From positions 54,471 to 118,470 of the forward strand of contig NZ_JASBQY010000011.1 in assembly GCF_029960645.1 (NCBI RefSeq): a DNA stretch of 64,000 nucleotides, written 5' to 3'. Shown piece by piece: positions 15,857-24,211 of the stretch. A program made the position numbers and the translations under genes. Source of the stretch: Arthrobacter sp. AL12. Lineage in GTDB: Bacteria; Actinomycetota; Actinomycetes; Actinomycetales; Micrococcaceae. How positions within the stretch are numbered: position 1 is the stretch's first letter; each line of letters begins with the position of its first letter. The notes under the pieces are model-generated. The model searched no databases and was not told the DNA's origin. It saw nothing but the letters and a program-made list of their open reading frames with translations.

Positions 15857-17035
15857 ATGCGGTTATTGCACACTTCGGACTGGCACCTGGGCCGGTCATT
15901 CCACGGCGTCGGGATGCTAGATGCCCAGCGGGCGTTCATCGACCAGCTCGTCACCTTCGTCCGGGACGAGGCAATCGACGTCGTCCTGATCGCCGGTGAC
16001 GTCTACGACCGCGCCCTGCCCGGAGTCGACGTCGTCCGCCTGCTCGACGACGCCCTGGTGGGGCTGACCGGCGCCGGCGCCCGGGTGGTGCTGACCAGCG
16101 GCAACCACGACTCGGCCGTCCGGCTTGGCTTCGCCTCCCGGCTGCTGGAGCGCGGGGGAGTGCACCTGCGCACCCGGCTTACAGAGCTGGACCAGCCCGT
16201 GCTGTTCCCGCTCGACAATGCTGATCCGGAGGCCGGGCCGGTACTCGCCGTCTACGGCATTCCCTGGCTGGAACCGCGGCTCGTGGCCGAACAGCTCGGC
16301 GTCGACACCGCCAGCCACTTCGAGGTGACCCAGGCCGCCACCGCCCGCATCCGCGCCGATCTCGCGGCCCGGGCGGGGGCACGGACCGTCCATTCCGTGG
16401 TGCTCGCGCACACCTTCGCCAGCGGCGGCATCAGTTCTGACAGCGAGCGGGACCTCAGCATCGGCGGCGTCGGCGCCGTCCCGCTGGACCTCTTCGACGG
16501 CTTCGGTTACACGGCGCTGGGCCACCTGCACGGCCGCCAGGAACTCTCTGCCGCCGTCCGCTACTCCGGTTCGCCGCTCGCGTACTCCTTTTCCGAAGCG
16601 CAGCACAAGAAAGGCAGCTGGCTCGTGGACGTCGATGCGGCCGGCATCGGAGCGGTCCGCGAGGTGCTGTGGGAGGCGCCCCGGACGCTGGCCGTCCTGC
16701 GCGGCAAACTGGAGGAACTGCTCACGGCCGGGGACCACGCCTGGGCCGAATCCGCGTACTGCCAGATCACCCTGACCGACGCCCAGCGCCCGGCGCAGGC
16801 GATGGAACGGCTGCGCTCGCGGTTCCCCGACACCCTGGTGCTGGGGTTTGACCCGGAAGGTGCCGGCGCCGCCGCCAAAACCAGCTACAGCAGCAAGCTG
16901 GCCGAGGCCGAAGACGACCTTTCCATCTGCTGCGGTTTTCTGGAACACGTCCGCGGGCGGGCCGCCGACGACGGTGAGGCCGCGGTCCTCGCGGAAGCCC
17001 TGGAATCCGTGCGCCTGGAAGGAATGTCGCTGTGA
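15857..17035 (+). CDS. sbcD: Nuclease SbcCD subunit D
   Basis: This Mre11-type nuclease opens hairpins and trims blocked DNA ends with SbcC. The phosphoesterase motifs are complete: HTSDWHLGRSFHG (Asp8, His10), IAGDVYDRALPG, TSGNHDSAVRLG, LAHTFASGG and LGHLHGRQE. Length is 392 residues. The start is the ATG after AGGAGC; a longer reading from 15812 adds 15 residues upstream of the promoter and is rejected. The stop overlaps the sbcC GTG (GTGA), the usual operon. Confidence 0.96.
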   Translation: MRLLHTSDWHLGRSFHGVGMLDAQRAFIDQLVTFVRDEAIDVVLIAGDVYDRALPGVDVVRLLDDALVGLTGAGARVVLTSGNHDSAVRLGFASRLLERGGVHLRTRLTELDQPVLFPLDNADPEAGPVLAVYGIPWLEPRLVAEQLGVDTASHFEVTQAATARIRADLAARAGARTVHSVVLAHTFASGGISSDSERDLSIGGVGAVPLDLFDGFGYTALGHLHGRQELSAAVRYSGSPLAYSFSEAQHKKGSWLVDVDAAGIGAVREVLWEAPRTLAVLRGKLEELLTAGDHAWAESAYCQITLTDAQRPAQAMERLRSRFPDTLVLGFDPEGAGAAAKTSYSSKLAEAEDDLSICCGFLEHVRGRAADDGEAAVLAEALESVRLEGMSL

Positions 17036-20000
17036 GGATCCACCGTCTCGAGATTTCCGCTTTTGGACCGTTCGCCGGCACCGAACACATCGATTTTGAC
17101 CGGCTGAGCGCCCACGGGCTGTTCCTGCTCAACGGTCCCACGGGAGCCGGCAAGACCAGCGTGCTGGACGCCATCTGCTTCGCGCTCTACGGTTCCGTGC
17201 CCGGGGCGCGGCAGGACGGCAAGCGGCTGCGCAGCGACCACGCCGAGGCCGCTGCCGAGCCGCGCGTCACGTGCGAGTTCTCCGCCCGCGGCCGGCACTT
17301 CGAAGTCTCCCGTTCCCCCGCCTGGGACAAACCCAGCGCCCGGGGCCGGAACGGTTTCACCTTGCAGCAGGCCAACACCCTGCTCCGGGAACGCGTCGAC
17401 GGCGAATGGATCGAAAAGTCCGGCCGGAACGACGAGGCCGGCGCCGAGATCACCGACCTCCTGGGCATGAACAGAGACCAGTTCACCCGCGTGGTCATGC
17501 TCCCGCAGGGCGACTTCGCCGCCTTCTTGCGCTCCAAGGCCTCCGACCGCCTCGAGCTGCTGCAGAGCCTGTTCGGCACCCAGCGTTTCGAGGCCGTGGA
17601 ACAGGAACTTGGCCGGAGGGCCCAGGCCGCCCGCACCGAGGTCGCCAGCCTCAACAATCAGCTTGAGCTCCTGCTCGCCCAGGCGGAATCCGAAACGGCC
17701 ACGCTGGAGCTCGACACCGCCGCTGCCCCGGACCGGGCCGACCCGGACTCCTTCCTCTCCTGGCTCCAGGTGCAGGCCGGCACCGCCGCGCAGCAGCGCC
17801 GCGCCGCCGCGCTGGAGGCCGAGGTGCGGCGCGTCCGCCGCCTGTCCGCCCGGGACACCGCGACGGCGCGTGCCGCCCGCCAGGCCAAGCTGGCTGCCGC
17901 CGAACGACGGCGCGCCGAGGCGGAGGCCGCCGCCCCCGCGGCCGCAGCCCGGAGCGGACAGTTGAGGCTGCACCACCAGGCCGAAGTCCTCAGCGGCCAA
18001 CTGCACGCGCTGGAGAGCGCCGGCACGGCCGAGGCACTGGCCACGGCGGCGATGGCCGCTGCCGCGGACGACCTGCACACCGCCGCCCTTACCGACCCTG
18101 AACTCGCCGCGCTGCGCAACGGCACCCCCGGGGGCGTCGCGGACCCCGAGCCCCGTGCCAGCCTCGGTGGCGTTGGCATAGCCGGCAGCTCCACGTTCGA
18201 AGGCTCCACTTACGACGGAGACAACTTGCGGTCCGCGCTGCGCGGGCTGCGGTCACTGCGCGCGGTGCTGGACGAGCGGCTGCCCGACGAAGGCAGGCTT
18301 ACCGGGCTCCGCAGCCGGGCCACCCAGCTGCGCCTCAGCCTGGCGCAGCTGGGAGAGGGACAGGCCTCCGGCGCTGCCGCTCTGGCCGCCCTGCGCCGGG
18401 AATCCGACGCCCTGATCGCCGGGTTGCGTCCGCTCGAAGAACTCGCCGCCGAAGTGCAGTTGCGGACAAAAGAGGCAGCCGCCGCGGAGGAACTGCTGGT
18501 CCTGGTCCGCCGCTACGCCGCGGCCGGGAAGGACTGCGGAGCTGTCGCCGAACGCCACGGCCGCGCCCGGGAAGAGTACCAGGACTGCCGCCAGTGCTGG
18601 CTCGATCTCCGCGAGGAGCGCCTGGCCAACGCGGCCGCGGAACTCGCGTCCCAGCTGGAGCCCGGCGTCCCGTGTTCGGTGTGCGGTAGCCCCGAACATC
18701 CGGCGCCCGCCCCGGCCGCGCCCTCCGCCCTCACCGTGGCCGAGGCCGAGGAGACTGCACAGCAGGCCTGCGAGACGGCGGAAGCCGTGCTGGCGGCGCT
18801 TGACCGCGAACTCTCCGAGGCCCGGCAGACGGTTGCCGTGCTGGCGGCCCAGGGTGGCGACACCGAGCCCGGGGACGCCGTCCTCGAGGCCAGCCTGGCC
18901 AAGGAACGTGCCGCCGACGCGCGCCGCGCGGCGGCGGAGCTCGCCGCCAGCCGCTCACGGCACGCCGAACTGGACGAAGAGATCGCCGCCGCCGAACAGG
19001 ACCAGGCGGCCGCGGCGGCAGGCATCGCCCAGACCGAATCCACCCTCACGGAAGTCCGGGACCAGGCCGACTCCCTCGAACAGGCCCTCGATAAGCTCCG
19101 GGCGGGCCACCCGGTCCTGGCCCGGCGCATCGCGGCTCTGGATGGCACCGCCGCCGTGCTGGAACGCGCCGATGCGGCCCGGACCCTGCTGGAACAGGCC
19201 GCGGCCCGTTCCGCCGAAGCGCGGCTGCAGCTGGAACTGGCGCTGCCGGGCACCGGTTTCGAGTCTGCGGACGCAGCGCGGGCCGTGTTGCTCCCGGCCG
19301 CGGAGGCCGCGGCGCTGGAAGCCGCCGTCCGCGCAGGCCAGGATGAAGCGGCCCGGATCGCGGAGCACTTCGCCAGCGAGGAGATTGTGCTGGCCTCCCG
19401 CGAGCTGGAAACCGAGGGACCACTCGCCGGGGGGCTCGTGGACGAGCTCCGCGCGGACGCCGCGGCGGCGGAACGCTCAGGCCGGGAGGCGGACCTGGCA
19501 GCCGGCCTGGCGGAAAAATCCGTGCGGAGCCTGGGTGCCCTCGCCGCCAACTACGCGCAGCTTGCCGAGTCCGGACGGGAACCGCGCGGACGGGCGCAGC
19601 TGCTGACCGCCGTCGCCGACGCGGCCCGCGGCACCGGGGACAACAACTACCGCATGAGCCTGAACAGCTATGTACTCGCCGCGAGGCTCGAACAGGTGGC
19701 AGTGGCCGCCTCGGAACGGCTGATCGGGATGAGCGACGGCCGCTACACCCTGCAGCACACGGACGCCAGGGCCGCCCGCGGCGCTAAATCCGGCCTCGGC
19801 CTGGAGGTGGTGGACGAGTGGACCGGGCAGCGGCGCGACACCGCAACGCTGTCCGGCGGCGAGTCCTTTATGGCCTCGCTCGCGCTGGCCCTCGGACTGG
19901 CGGATGTGGTGCAGCAGGAATCCGGCGGTGTGGACATCGAGACGCTCTTCGTGGACGAGGGCTTCGGCAGCCTCGACGAACAGGCCCTCGAACAGGTCAT

Positions 20001-20151
20001 GGACGCCCTGGAGGGGCTACGCGACGGCGGGCGCGTGGTCGGCCTGGTGAGCCACGTCGGGGAAATGAAACAGCGCATCAGCACCCAGCTCCGGGTGATC
20101 AAGGGCCGGAACGGTTCCACCCTGCATATCTCCGACGACGCCCCGGTCTGA
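17032..20151 (+). CDS. sbcC: Nuclease SbcCD subunit C (SMC-like ATPase)
   Basis: This 1039-residue Rad50-like ATPase partners SbcD. Walker A is GPTGAGKTS (Gly35-Thr42), followed by SVLDAICFALYG. Two long Ala/Glu-rich coiled-coil arms flank the zinc hook PCSVCGS (Cys548 and Cys551). The ABC signature is LSGGESFMASLALALGLADV (from Leu940), followed by Walker B ETLFVDEGFGSLDEQ and VGLVSHVGEMKQRI. The N-terminal lid has MLPQGDFAAFL, the Q-loop. The start is GTG overlapping sbcD, and a strong hairpin follows the stop. Confidence 0.96.
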   Translation: MRIHRLEISAFGPFAGTEHIDFDRLSAHGLFLLNGPTGAGKTSVLDAICFALYGSVPGARQDGKRLRSDHAEAAAEPRVTCEFSARGRHFEVSRSPAWDKPSARGRNGFTLQQANTLLRERVDGEWIEKSGRNDEAGAEITDLLGMNRDQFTRVVMLPQGDFAAFLRSKASDRLELLQSLFGTQRFEAVEQELGRRAQAARTEVASLNNQLELLLAQAESETATLELDTAAAPDRADPDSFLSWLQVQAGTAAQQRRAAALEAEVRRVRRLSARDTATARAARQAKLAAAERRRAEAEAAAPAAAARSGQLRLHHQAEVLSGQLHALESAGTAEALATAAMAAAADDLHTAALTDPELAALRNGTPGGVADPEPRASLGGVGIAGSSTFEGSTYDGDNLRSALRGLRSLRAVLDERLPDEGRLTGLRSRATQLRLSLAQLGEGQASGAAALAALRRESDALIAGLRPLEELAAEVQLRTKEAAAAEELLVLVRRYAAAGKDCGAVAERHGRAREEYQDCRQCWLDLREERLANAAAELASQLEPGVPCSVCGSPEHPAPAPAAPSALTVAEAEETAQQACETAEAVLAALDRELSEARQTVAVLAAQGGDTEPGDAVLEASLAKERAADARRAAAELAASRSRHAELDEEIAAAEQDQAAAAAGIAQTESTLTEVRDQADSLEQALDKLRAGHPVLARRIAALDGTAAVLERADAARTLLEQAAARSAEARLQLELALPGTGFESADAARAVLLPAAEAAALEAAVRAGQDEAARIAEHFASEEIVLASRELETEGPLAGGLVDELRADAAAAERSGREADLAAGLAEKSVRSLGALAANYAQLAESGREPRGRAQLLTAVADAARGTGDNNYRMSLNSYVLAARLEQVAVAASERLIGMSDGRYTLQHTDARAARGAKSGLGLEVVDEWTGQRRDTATLSGGESFMASLALALGLADVVQQESGGVDIETLFVDEGFGSLDEQALEQVMDALEGLRDGGRVVGLVSHVGEMKQRISTQLRVIKGRNGSTLHISDDAPV

Positions 20152-20162
20152 TCCGTCCGTCC

Positions 20163-20187
20163 AGGCCCGGCCGTCACGGCCGGGCCT
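20163..20187 (+). terminator. Intrinsic terminator hairpin after sbcC
   Basis: AGGCCCGGCCGT pairs perfectly with ACGGCCGGGCCT around a single C, 12 bases after the sbcC stop. Confidence 0.7.
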
Positions 20188-20254
20188 GCTCAATCAATCA
20201 CACCTGCGGCTACAGTTGGGAGTTGCCGGGTCGCGCGCATCGGGAGGAGGGACG

Positions 20255-20580
20255 ATGCGCACCATAGAACGAACCCGGAATCATGAGCCTTTCAACGCCC
20301 TCCCAAGCGCCCGTCTCCCGCTCGCGATGCTCACCGTCGGAGCCCTCACCCTGGTCACCGCCGTCACCGGCTCCTACGCTGCCGGCGGCATGGCGGCATG
20401 GCGGCCGGCGCCGTCGGCATCGGCTCGGCGCTCGGCGCCCCCGTCCTCGGCGCACTGGCGGACCGCCGGGGCCAGCGTCCCGTGCTGGTGTTCGCCGCCG
20501 TCTTTAACACCTTCGCCGTCATCGCACTGATCCTCGCCGCATGCTCCGCGACGGCACCACATACACTCCAGTCCCGGTGA
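20255..20580 (+). pseudogene. MFS transporter, N-terminal fragment (split gene, part 1)
   Basis: The ATG follows GGGAGGAGG. The frame reads MLTVGALTLVTAVTGSYAAGG and then loses frame at an 8-bp duplication (CGGCATGG twice, 20386-20401). Deleting one copy restores AGGMAAGAVGIGSALG, then APVLGALADRRGQRPVLVF (the MFS loop 2-3 motif) and FNTFAVIALILAA. Homology ends near 20545 and the frame stops at 20580. The C-terminal half of the same kind of protein lies at 23267-24079. The middle of the protein (about TM3 to TM5) is missing. Confidence 0.75.
20386..20401 (+). repeat. 8-bp tandem duplication CGGCATGG
   Basis: Two direct copies. Loss of one restores the MFS reading frame across this point. 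Confidence 0.85.
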
Positions 20581-20734
20581 CGGCAGCACTACTGGCTTCC
20601 TGAGGAAGCTGTCTTCGAGCCGCTCCCGGTCAGCCGTCGGGCCGTTTGGTGATCGATCGTTGTCAGTCATGACTGCCTCGGGAGGTTCATCCAGCGTGCG
20701 CGCGGGGGTACGCGTCCTCCGCGCGCTGTCCGGT

Positions 20735-20976
20735 GGCCAGGGTCTGATGAGGGACTTTGAGGCACTTTCTTTCGTCCACGCCCTTGTATCCCTGAACGAT
20801 GCCGTCCATGTCGGAGGTGACGCCGAGACCTTGCCGAGTTCGAAGGTGCCGTTAAAGGATGTCGGGCATGAGCTCTTCGATGTAGGCTCGGACCCGGGCG
20901 GGACCACCGGCAAGGGTGATGTTGCCGCCGACGAGGCTGTTGAAGCCGACGGCCTCCAGAACCACGTGGGGGAGCC
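20735..20976 (-). pseudogene. Zinc-type alcohol dehydrogenase, decayed C-terminal remnant
   Basis: On the minus strand AVGFNSLVGGNITLAGGPARVRAYIEEL followed by MPDIL resembles the end of medium-chain alcohol dehydrogenases (…GGPAPVRRYLPELL…). A stop at 20852 and a later frame change interrupt it. The next frames give NGTFELGKV and then SDMDGIVQGYKGVDERKCLKV, matching the usual LDQVAEGYRAMDERRAIKVL ending. The catalytic and NAD-binding parts are absent. This is a dead fragment. Confidence 0.65.
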
Positions 20977-21017
20977 GTGGCCGCCGGTGAGGGCGCGGAC
21001 CTGGAGGCCGGCGACTG

Positions 21018-21291
21018 GCGAGGGCGAGTGCAATGGCGGGAATCAGGTCAAAGCGGCAATGATCGTGTAGACGAGACCGGGACCGGGGGTCCCGAGCGGG
21101 GAGACCCGGGAGGCACCGGCGAACCCGGTGCCCGCGGCGGTTCCCGCGGTTCCGGGGTTGAACGCGGAGACGCTGAGGGCGGATCCGAGGGCGGCTTTTC
21201 CGGCGAAGCGGATCGCAAGGTGAATGAGCACGCTGTTGGCGCTGGGACCGAACAGGGCCAGCCTTACGCGAGACCGAAACCAAACCGCCAT
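21018..21291 (-). pseudogene. MFS transporter, second C-terminal remnant
   Basis: The minus-strand frame reads LFGPSANSVLIHLAIRFAG, then KAALGSALSVSAFNPGTAG and GLVYTIIAALT, continuing after a frame change as LIPAIALALAS. This matches the last three membrane segments of AraJ/YdhP-type MFS exporters (…ASALNVSAFNLGTA…). There is no start codon with a ribosome site, and the N-terminal two thirds are missing. It abuts the alcohol dehydrogenase remnant on the same strand. Confidence 0.6.
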
Positions 21292-21431
21292 ATCGAACGA
21301 TCACCCAGATATTTGGTTGCCTCCGGAGTTCTTTCCGGCCAGACTATTCGCATATAAGGCTCCGCGTCTTGACGGTCATTGGAGATCTGGCCGCCGGGGA
21401 GTGCAATGGGTTCGCAACTTTGGAGGCTGAC

Positions 21432-21644
21432 GTGGACGAGAGTTTGACGCGTGTGTGGGTTGCTTCCGCAGACAGCGAGTCCGCGGACTTTGCAGCGGAT
21501 CAGGCGAGGATGGACCTACGCGATGCAATGACGGATGCCATGGATGGAGGTGCAGACCCGCAAAGTGTATGGGTTGCTTCCAATGCCACTGACTCTGACA
21601 TGATGCGCGACCAGATCGATGCGGATCTGCCCGGGTCTTCATAG
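21432..21644 (+). CDS. Hypothetical 70-residue acidic protein with internal repeat
   Basis: The GTG at 21432 has GGAGG 6 bases upstream (21422-21426), a better start than the ATG at 21369. The product is small and acidic and contains two copies of a motif: TRVWVASADSESADF and QSVWVASNATDSDMM, separated by DQARMDLRDAMTDAMDGGADP. Each copy is followed by a D/M-rich helix. I do not recognise the family. It sits alone in the decayed zone, and the regular start and codon use suggest it is expressed. Confidence 0.5.
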   Translation: MDESLTRVWVASADSESADFAADQARMDLRDAMTDAMDGGADPQSVWVASNATDSDMMRDQIDADLPGSS

Positions 21645-21845
21645 CCGAGGCCTGCGCTCTTGAGTTCGTGGGGTCGTGGCCCGGAAAGCAGTTCCCGGAT
21701 TGATGTCAGCGCCTGCTCCCGCGCGCGCGACGTCATGTCCCTTGGGCACTCTTGCTTGCCAGGTCTGCTGCTTCTCCTTGGTTGGCCGGCGGAAGTCCCC
21801 GAGGAATCACGATCGGGAATGCCAAGGCGAGAACCTTGCCTCCAT

Positions 21846-22538
21846 TCACGGGGCGCCGGCTGCTGGACCGTCTCCGGGCGTACCGCCCGGGGCCAGGGGC
21901 GTGTGGTTTTGAAGGTCCTGGATGAGCGCGGTGAGTGCGGCAGCGTCGCCGGGGTCTTCGGCCAAGGCGGCAAGCTCGACGGCTATGGCAGCCAATTTTT
22001 TGTTGGTGTGGTTGCTGTAGATGCGGAGTAAGACGAAGGCCGCATCGGCACCGATGCCCAACCGTCCCATGAGAATTCCTCGCGCCCGTTCGATCACGGC
22101 GCGGGTGCGGACGGCTCCGGTGACGGCATCCCTGGCGGCCCTGCCGGTTTCGGAACGGAGCGTCGCGGTGAGGTCCACCATGATTCCTGCGATGGAGAAG
22201 AGCCGGCCGTCCGCGTCAAGAACAGCGTCCCCGGAGGTCAGCACTCTGTGTTCACGCTTGTTGGCGTCAATGAGGCGGTGGTAACTGGAGAAGTGCCCTC
22301 CGACCCGGGCCAAAGCGGCGTACATCTCCCGAATCTCCGCCTTGTCGTCCGGGTGCTTGTGAGCCAGGAGAAGTTCAAGGGTCGGCACGACGTCCCCACG
22401 CTGGTACCCGTGAATCCGGTAGAGCTCATCGGACCACGTCATCATCCCGGTCGTGGCGTCCATGAGAAAGGTTCCCGCGGTACAGTCACTGGCCCCCGGC
22501 CCGCCGAAATGCGTGTACACACTGTCAGAAGAACCCAT
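21846..22538 (-). CDS. PAS-ANTAR domain regulator
   Basis: This 230-residue signalling protein has residues 20-125 forming a PAS-3 fold (FLMDATTGMMTWSDELYRIHGY ... HPDDKAEIREMYAAL ... DGRLFSIAGIMVDLT). Residues 135-200 form an ANTAR domain (AVTGAVRTRAVIERARGILMGRLGIGADAAFVLLRIYSNHTNKKL). ANTAR domains bind paired RNA hairpins and act as antiterminators. No histidine kinase and no obvious paired-hairpin target was seen nearby. The C-terminus is Gly/Pro rich. Such proteins are numerous in Arthrobacter-type genomes and respond to unknown signals. It lies between the two halves of the split MFS gene. Confidence 0.85.
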   Translation of the reverse strand: MGSSDSVYTHFGGPGASDCTAGTFLMDATTGMMTWSDELYRIHGYQRGDVVPTLELLLAHKHPDDKAEIREMYAALARVGGHFSSYHRLIDANKREHRVLTSGDAVLDADGRLFSIAGIMVDLTATLRSETGRAARDAVTGAVRTRAVIERARGILMGRLGIGADAAFVLLRIYSNHTNKKLAAIAVELAALAEDPGDAAALTALIQDLQNHTPLAPGGTPGDGPAAGAP

Positions 22539-22853
22539 AGCGTTCCCACTACCCCTTAGTTGGAACCCGGCGGCGTTTCACCGATTACTCCCATTATGGC
22601 TGCACGGATCATCAATGACTCCGCTGGGATGGGCCCCCGGCCGCGCGATGACCGCGCCGGTGCGGCCGACGGGTAGGGAACATGCGAAAGGTCGCCGAAC
22701 GCCGGCTCACCTGTGCAACCCTGGCCCGCCCCGCGCCGCGTGACTCCGACCCCAAACGCTTCGAGCGGAAAACACACATCCAGGCCATGCTTCGGGCCCA
22801 GCACTCCCTTTGCTGCAGGGCCGATGGTGCCGTAATGGGTCCTTAGTCGTTGT
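22539..22853. other. Intergenic stretch, no gene seen
   Basis: The first part is the PAS-ANTAR upstream region. The rest (22650-22850) shows only short shadow frames and no recognised motif. An AGGAGG ribosome site at 22854-22859 ends it. Confidence 0.5.
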
Positions 22854-22863
22854 AGGAGGCAAG

Positions 22864-23180
22864 GTGCGGCAAGTGGAGCTCGCACAGGCGCTCCGAACTG
22901 GGGCAGCGAGGGCTGGGACGCCGGATCCTGGCCCTACATCATCTTCACCGTCGCCCGCACCCGCGACCGCAACGGGGAGCTGTTCGGCTACGGCACCTGC
23001 GTCGAGGGCGACACCGCCACGCACTGGTTCCGCTCCCAGACCGCGTGCTTCGAAGCGATCACCGCCGACGTGTTCTTCCACTGGGCATCCGGCCAGTCCC
23101 ACGGCCCGGACAACCTCCCCGCCACCGCCGCGGAACTGCCCGAGCAGGACCGCAAGCCCTACCCCGGCTGGACGGACTAG
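22864..23180 (+). pseudogene. Conserved-looking small protein, frame-broken near its start
   Basis: A strong AGGAGG at 22854-22859 precedes a GTG at 22864. The protein-like frame is shifted by one relative to that GTG. It reads APNWGSEGWDAGSWPYIIFT, then VARTRDRNGELFGYGTCVEG, DTATHWFRSQTACFEAITAD and VFFHWASGQSHGPDNLPATA, ending …KPYPGWTD. The Trp/Phe/Tyr-rich composition and clean end suggest a former gene of about 105 residues. I do not recognise the family. The break lies between 22866 and 22905. Confidence 0.5.
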
Positions 23181-23266
23181 AAATACCTCGGGTGTCCCGG
23201 CCCACACCGGCCGGGACACCTGTAGGTCACGCCAACATCCGGTGACAACATCATTGAGATTACTAG

Positions 23267-24079
23267 GAAAGCACCGCCGACGAACTGACCTTCGTCCTGG
23301 GCCCGGCGCTGGTGGGAATCCGGGCCAGCCTGGTCGCGCCGTGGCTGCCACTCGCCCTCGCCGCGGTCCTGACCATCACGCTCATTCCGGCCTTCGCCGT
23401 GCACCCCACGCACCACGCGGTGGTCCTGATGCCCGCGCGGACAGCGGCCGGTGCCGCCCGGGAGAAACAGCGCCGGGCGTCCCGGCCGGCCGGCCAGCGC
23501 GCGGGGGCCGTCGCGGCCGTCGCCCGTCCGGTGCTGGCCATGATCTGCATGGGCACGTTCTTCGGCTCCACCCAGACGTCGCTGAGTTCCTTTTCGGCCA
23601 GCTTCGCGACCTACGAACTCGCCGGCCTGCTCTACGCGGTGATGGGCCTGAGCTCCGCCGCGGCCGCCCTGTCGGTGGCGTACTGGCCCCAGCGGTTCAC
23701 CGCCAACGCCCGCTGGCTGGCCTGCGCGGCGCTGATGGCCGGACTGGCGCTGCTGCTGTTGCTGCCCTCGACGGCGCTGCCCGTGATCCTTGTGCTCCTG
23801 GTCCTGGGCCTGCCGGTGGGACCGCTAATGGTCACCGTCTTCGCGATCGGCGGGCTCGCCGCCCCGGCGGGAAAGCTCGGCACGGTCATGACCGCGCCGG
23901 CCAGCGGCATCGTGGCCGGCACCGCGATCGGCTCGTCCATCGCGGGGCAGCTGGCGCAGCACCGGGGCTACGCCACGGCATTCCTGGTGCCGGTGTGCGC
24001 CGCCGCCGCCCTGTTCCTGCTGGGAGCGGCAGCCGCCGTCGTACTCCACCGGCGGAACAGGACGGCGGCCGCCGGCTGA
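23267..24079 (+). pseudogene. MFS transporter, C-terminal half (split gene, part 2)
   Basis: An in-frame TAG (23264-23266) directly precedes ESTADELTFVLGPALVG, the conserved loop between TM4 and TM5 of this MFS family. Six to seven further membrane segments follow, to LFLLGAAAAVVLHRR at the C-terminus. The cytoplasmic loop is basic (REKQRRASRPAGQRAG). A GTG at 23312 could in principle start a shortened protein, but it would lack the N-terminal half. The missing N-terminus resembles the fragment at 20255-20580. Confidence 0.75.
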
Positions 24080-24098
24080 CCCCCGACGAACCCGCGGA

Positions 24099-24155
24099 TG
24101 CCCTGTCACTTGGAGCTGCTCTGAGCGCCTGAGAAGAACCCGAAGTGATAGGGCA
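24099..24155. repeat. 57-bp dispersed element, copy 1
   Basis: It begins TGCCCTGTCACTT and ends AAGTGATAGGGCA (complementary ends with one mismatch). A second element of identical length and near-identical ends is at 44961-45017. It lies 20 bases after the MFS stop. Confidence 0.75.
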
Positions 24156-24211
24156 ACCGGGGCTGGAGCGGGGTGCCGATGGGGCGCAGGCGGGGTGACA
24201 GGGGCAGGGCG

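Noticed and set aside
21500..21973. Minus-strand 157-codon frame over the 70-residue gene
   Set aside because: Pro/Arg/Ser-rich, no ribosome site, and it overlaps both the small plus-strand gene and the PAS-ANTAR 3' end.
20546..23266. Insertion between the MFS halves as an insertion sequence
   Set aside because: No transposase-like frame, no terminal inverted repeats and no clear target duplication were seen.
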